Below are positions 42,801 through 44,968 of a DNA stretch of 44,968 bases, piece after piece. The DNA lies in the NCBI GenBank assembly GCA_019416425.1, contig DXXK01000019.1, forward strand, positions 1 to 44,968. The letters are read 5' to 3'. Source of the DNA: Bacteroidales bacterium (GTDB lineage Bacteria; Bacteroidota; Bacteroidia; Bacteroidales; Muribaculaceae). Every line of letters begins with the position of its first letter. Position 1 is the first letter of the stretch. Position numbers and translations under genes: made by a program. The notes under the pieces are model-generated. The model worked only from the letters and a program-made list of their open reading frames with translations. It was not told the origin of the DNA and made no database searches.

Positions 42801-42897
42801 AAATACCCAGAATTGCCATAAGACCGACAATCAGGAGTGTGATGCGATAGTTGTGCATCAGCCATGCCACCCATCTGCTGTTCTTTTCTTTCTTCAT
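39844..42897 (-). CDS. RND efflux pump, AcrB/HAE-like inner-membrane permease
   Basis: A 1017-aa proton-driven resistance-nodulation-division pump with 12 predicted helices and two large periplasmic loops. The helix-4 proton-relay pair is present in VLGMVVDDSVIVIDGYLEYL, and the first helix ends GLDKMPKAEFPDF. The charged pattern is of the drug/hydrophobe type rather than heavy-metal CzcA. Overlaps of 4 bp with the adaptor (42894-42897) and the TolC gene (39844-39847) show translational coupling. The substrate is unknown; the divergent AraC regulator (44080) probably controls it. Confidence 0.95.
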   Translation of the reverse strand: MKKEKNSRWVAWLMHNYRITLLIVGLMAILGIYGLDKMPKAEFPDFTLRTGVVVGIYPGATSEEVEEQLVKPLERYLFTFKEVNRAKTVSTSQNGLCSVMVELNDDVSDKDEVWSKIKHGLNSFKSSLPKGVVDVVVNDEFGDTSALLVAVESDSRSYRELDKYCELIGDRLRQLPSVSNVRVLGNLKEQIVINVDYNRLSEYGISPQVIIDVLSGQGITTVSGSLGGWSNDTPIHVSPSLKGEDEIADQIIYSDGGNHVVRIRDIASVTRGYDQTGGYIEYNGNRCVIISMEMLAGNNIVQYGKDVEKMLAEIKATSLPEDVVIDCISDQAGVVNASVNSFLRDLFISMAVIILMMMILFPISSALVASTAIPVTTFISLGIMYLVGIPLNTITLAAMIVVLGMVVDDSVIVIDGYLEYLNKGYSRWHAACKSVSEYFLAMLLATACISAIFFPLLITCTGQKGDFLHDFPITIAINLMTSLFVAMVVVPILAVILIKKKNRKEGKKTITDYVQQAYDRLLEWVFAHAWLTLGIAAALMLSTLFFAGGIKKRMMSCSERDQFAVEIYLPKGTGLAETVAVTDSVYNVLSKDERVKAITSFKGCASPRFQASYTPKQGGKNFAQFIVNTTSNDATVELVDEYTEKLSEAFPNAFVKFKQLDSQVFQALEFRFYGDNPDSMHYAADHLMQYMRQNPDLLWVRTDFEQPEPVVEVTLDEKAASRLGLNRQTTSLQLMSHTNDRFVTTIWEDDYGLPVVLKNNSWGNADFDKFDNLPVQPMTSAKTVPLRQIAQVIPKWSESKIVHRNGVRCLTVTAELPRTMMAEEIVPDLQKYVNENIRLPQGVTTEIGGEIENDNESLPQLGAGLGIAMIIIFFFLLFNFKSYALTLVCMFAVLLFVPGAMFCLFSTRTTMGLTTIFGFITLMGLIMRNEILIFEHAEDGLKNGKTPREAALEAGKRRMVPIFLTTVTTAVGVVPMIISGSAMWKPVGITILFGGIGALILVVTVLPVIYWKIHRQK

Positions 42898-43913
42898 AAT
42901 GTGATGACTTTGCTTCCCTCGCTTAGTTTTTGCATACCGCGGACTATCAAGGAATCATTCTCGTTGATGCCGGATATTATTTCTATTCTCGAACCGTACG
43001 TCCTCCCGGTATTGACATCGAATCTTTTGGCAACGCCATCCTTTTTTATCCAGACATACAATGTCTCACCGGCACCTTTCATAATTGCTGTCACCGGCAC
43101 TGTCAGGACATTCGGACAATTATTCTGGAATATCACTTCGCATAACATTCCGGGCAAAATTTCATGAGAGGGATTGTCAACCTCAATGCTGACGCTGTAA
43201 GTGTGTGTCATTAAATCACTTTGTACGTTCTTAGCTATCCGGCCGCCAAGAAATTTTCTTTTGCCGAGTGCATCTACGGTTATTGTTGACGGGGTGTCGG
43301 ACTTAATGTCGCCTATTTCTTTTTCAGGAACGGAAACATTTACTTTTACCGTGTTTATATCCACTATCGTGACAATAGGCTGCCCCGGCATTACAGTTTC
43401 TCCAGCCTGAACCATCTTTTGCCCGATCGTGCCGTTCACGGGCGAATAAAGCCGGCAATCGTTAAGTTTTTTATTTGCGATGTCATACGCTGCCTGGGCC
43501 TGTGCAAGTTTGCTTTGCGCCTCAACCCATTGTATTTCAGGCAGACTGTTTGTGTCGTGCAAAAACTTCATGCGGTCGTAGGCATCACGGGCTTGCGCCA
43601 ATACTGCTTCTGCCGACTTGAGAGCTTTCCGCATCGTTGATGGATCAATTTCTGCCAGAAGCTGACCCTTGCGGACTTCCTGCCCTTCATTTACCGTCAC
43701 CTTCAATATGGTTCCGGCTGTCGGAAAACTTACTGCCGAGGTACTGGCAGCTTCGGCCTGTCCGACAAATGTCGTTGTCAAACAGGCGTTATCCTTCGCT
43801 AAAATCTCAGTTGAGACTTTTATTGAAGGCGCTTCTTTCTTTTCTGTCTTATTGCTGCAAGAACCAAGCAATATTGCCGGTATGAGCCATAAAATAAAGT
43901 TTGAATATCTCAT
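42894..43913 (-). CDS. RND efflux periplasmic adaptor (membrane fusion protein)
   Basis: A 339-aa lipoprotein adaptor: lipobox cysteine C19 in LLGSCSNK, then barrel-sandwich (lipoyl) halves (TAGTILKVTVNEGQEVRKGQ and LYSPVNGTIGQKMVQAGETV) flanking a helical hairpin (~residues 100-155), then beta-barrel and membrane-proximal domains. It is the first gene of the efflux operon. The upstream -7-like box GAATTTTG (43941-43934) deviates from TAnnTTTG, which suits an activator-dependent promoter. Confidence 0.93.
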   Translation of the reverse strand: MRYSNFILWLIPAILLGSCSNKTEKKEAPSIKVSTEILAKDNACLTTTFVGQAEAASTSAVSFPTAGTILKVTVNEGQEVRKGQLLAEIDPSTMRKALKSAEAVLAQARDAYDRMKFLHDTNSLPEIQWVEAQSKLAQAQAAYDIANKKLNDCRLYSPVNGTIGQKMVQAGETVMPGQPIVTIVDINTVKVNVSVPEKEIGDIKSDTPSTITVDALGKRKFLGGRIAKNVQSDLMTHTYSVSIEVDNPSHEILPGMLCEVIFQNNCPNVLTVPVTAIMKGAGETLYVWIKKDGVAKRFDVNTGRTYGSRIEIISGINENDSLIVRGMQKLSEGSKVITL

Positions 43914-43933
43914 GTCATTATTGTTTTTGGGCG

Positions 43934-43941
43934 CAAAATTC
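43934..43941 (-). promoter_or_regulatory. Weak -7-like element of the efflux operon
   Basis: GAATTTTG on the minus strand (TAnnTTTG with the first T replaced), 21-28 bp upstream of the adaptor start. An AGGACACT motif (minus strand 43969-43962) lies 20 bp further upstream. Confidence 0.4.
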
Positions 43942-44012
43942 TCTATTTTCCGTTATTCATTAGTGTCCTGAATTGACAAAATAGTAATCTAATCAGGTAT
44001 ATATGGCAAAAA

Positions 44013-44043
44013 AGGACACTCAGGAGGCGGTTAAAGACACTCA
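44013..44043 (+). promoter_or_regulatory. Putative AraC operator: direct repeats 21 bp apart
   Basis: GACACTCA at 44015-44022 and 44036-44043, exactly 21 bp (two helical turns) apart. The second copy ends 7 bp before the TAAATTTG box of the AraC gene. The core AGGACACT of the first copy (44013-44020) also occurs inverted at 43962-43969 next to the efflux promoter. Two-turn direct repeats are the classic form of AraC-family sites (araI1-I2). Confidence 0.6.
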
Positions 44044-44050
44044 AAAACGC

Positions 44051-44058
44051 TAAATTTG
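44051..44058 (+). promoter_or_regulatory. -7 promoter element of the efflux-linked AraC gene
   Basis: TAAATTTG matches TAnnTTTG, 21 bp before the ATG at 44080. No TTTG at -33; the direct repeats take its place. Confidence 0.55.
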
Positions 44059-44079
44059 CAATCTGTAAACCCGCATTAT

Positions 44080-44931
44080 ATGGACAACAAGGACAAAATA
44101 CACTATTCCGACGGGGATATAGCCCTGCTTACCGACATCAATGATCTGTCGGAATTTAACGGTATAAAGACTGATTCATATCTGTTCCTTGCCTGTCGCA
44201 AAGGCAGACTACAGATAGATATAAACGGCAACACCCATACCATAAAGGAAGGTGAGAGGCTTACGGTGTTGCCCCAGAATTTCATTGACAACATTCTTGT
44301 GAGCGTGGATGCTGACATCGTGATGTTGCGGCTGTCCGGCCGAATCGTGTCTGATCTCATGCGTGAGCATATTGACAAATGGAACCGCATGATATATATA
44401 TGCAAGGCTTACCGTATGTCAACGGTAAAGAATCTGGAGGATCAGATGCAATTCTATTACCGTCTTATCCTGTCTAAAACAATGAATCCCTCGCAGGGTT
44501 ATCATAAAGAGATAGTGCGGTCAATAATAAAAGCCATTTTGCTTGAAATGCTGTCAAATATGGAATCGGATCAGTGTCAGTCTGTGGAGGGCGAAAGCAA
44601 GATACAATTCCAGTTCAACCGTTTCCTTCAGATGTTGTCGAACGAAGACATAAAGCATCGGCCTATCGACTTTTATGCTGACAAATTATGCCTGTCGGCT
44701 AAATATCTGTCTGTCATATGCACGAAAGTCAGTGGAAAGTCAGCAAGGCAGTGGATTGATGAATATACAGTCGAGGACATACGGTACCATCTGTTCAACA
44801 CGGATTATTCAATAAAGGAGATAGCATACCGTTTAGGCTTTGAGAACCTTTCTTTCTTTGGCAAATATGTCAAACGGCATTTTGGAAAATCTCCATCGGA
44901 ACTGCGGACTGCAAGAAACAAAAATAAATGA
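44080..44931 (+). CDS. AraC family regulator divergent from the RND efflux operon
   Basis: A 283-aa regulator. The N-terminal domain (residues ~15-130) is a cupin-like sensor (LFLACRKGRLQIDINGNTHTI). The C-terminal double HTH (~residues 180-280) contains IDFYADKLCLSAKYLSVICTK and YSIKEIAYRLGFENLSFFGKYVK. I chose the ATG at 44080; an in-frame TTG at 44056 lies inside the -7 box. The gene is divergent from the adaptor-pump-TolC operon and shares its intergenic repeats, so local control of efflux is the likely role. Its stop overlaps the next gene's start by 4 bp. Confidence 0.92.
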   Translation: MDNKDKIHYSDGDIALLTDINDLSEFNGIKTDSYLFLACRKGRLQIDINGNTHTIKEGERLTVLPQNFIDNILVSVDADIVMLRLSGRIVSDLMREHIDKWNRMIYICKAYRMSTVKNLEDQMQFYYRLILSKTMNPSQGYHKEIVRSIIKAILLEMLSNMESDQCQSVEGESKIQFQFNRFLQMLSNEDIKHRPIDFYADKLCLSAKYLSVICTKVSGKSARQWIDEYTVEDIRYHLFNTDYSIKEIAYRLGFENLSFFGKYVKRHFGKSPSELRTARNKNK

Positions 44932-44968
44932 TTAAAAATATCAAAGCTATATTTTTCGATATCGACGG
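44928..44968 (+). CDS. HAD-superfamily hydrolase, 5' end only
   Basis: ATG at 44928 overlaps the AraC stop (ATGA) and opens a frame reading MIKNIKAIFFDIDG to the window's edge. The FFDIDG stretch is HAD motif I with the nucleophilic Asp (DxDxT expected). Only 13 complete codons plus two bases of the next are present, so the subfamily cannot be told; a Cof-type sugar phosphatase is one option. Translational coupling to the AraC gene suggests co-expression. Confidence 0.75.
   Translation, partial: MIKNIKAIFFDID

Noticed and set aside
39844..43913. RND operon as a heavy-metal (Czc/Cus) exporter
   Set aside because: The helix-4 motif VVDDSVIVIDG fits the drug/hydrophobe type and the adaptor lacks His/Met-rich metal segments.
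1..44968. tRNA or rRNA genes, insertion sequences, CRISPR arrays or prophage
   Set aside because: No tRNA T-loop or acceptor pattern, transposase, regular repeat-spacer array or phage gene was seen on either strand by reading; a tRNAscan or IS search could still correct this.

Overview
This window looks like a chromosomal segment of a gut Bacteroidales bacterium, most likely of the Muribaculaceae (Duncaniella/Muribaculum-like). The evidence is: Bacteroidota-type promoters (TTTG, about 20 bp, TAnnTTTG) in front of many genes; weak Shine-Dalgarno sequences; Bacteroidota-specific families (DUF4296 beside lspA, DUF4293, CarboxypepD_reg/OMP_b-brl beta-barrels); a GXHH-type isoleucyl-tRNA synthetase and type-3 ProS; secreted GH51, GH29 and DPP IV enzymes; and a T9SS-like C-terminal domain. 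I see no tRNA or rRNA gene, insertion sequence, prophage or CRISPR array. The genus is an inference.

Layout. (1) 47-1402: a stand-alone TrpB2 tryptophan synthase beta chain, converging on the next block across a bidirectional terminator. (2) 1463-11630: an envelope and regulation block, all on the minus strand. It holds an ECF sigma factor, a membrane anti-sigma-like protein, a small secreted protein, a TonB-receptor-like outer-membrane beta-barrel, a lipoprotein and two tandem Crp/Fnr paralogues. Behind it are a second unit (lipoprotein plus carboxypeptidase-regulatory-domain beta-barrel) and a predicted membrane-spanning TPR/HTH regulator. An identical 16-bp CRP-like palindrome precedes both the sigma operon promoter and the first Crp gene. 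(3) 9972-18442: a probable single transcript ddl-ileS-lspA-DUF4296-FMN_bind-TPR/HTH. (4) 18443-20530: a leader with three inverted repeats and a 37-codon ORF, then a CDF zinc-type exporter and a DUF2461 protein. (5) 20531-24308: secreted GH51 arabinofuranosidase and GH29 fucosidase, with a decayed metX remnant behind them. (6) 24646-31905: LMW phosphatase, miaA, an unrecognised membrane protein, DPP IV, proS and a DUF4293 protein. (7) 32236-38326: a redox and regulatory patchwork (flavin reductase, DUF4405 membrane protein, VOC protein, acyltransferase, two AraC regulators, an exported flavodoxin with a T9SS-like tail, a hexapeptide acetyltransferase). (8) 38591-44931: a translationally coupled RND efflux operon (adaptor-pump-TolC) divergent from an AraC regulator with a putative operator of two direct repeats 21 bp apart. 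The window ends inside a HAD-family gene.

How the genes work together. The strongest candidate for an undescribed system is the 1.4-11.6 kb block: a sigma/anti-sigma pair, two beta-barrels with partner lipoproteins, two Crp paralogues and a membrane-tethered HTH regulator, linked by a shared palindromic operator placed like a class II CRP site. The RND operon with its divergent AraC gene looks like a self-contained inducible efflux module. Protein functions are read from motifs and family memory only; no database search was possible.
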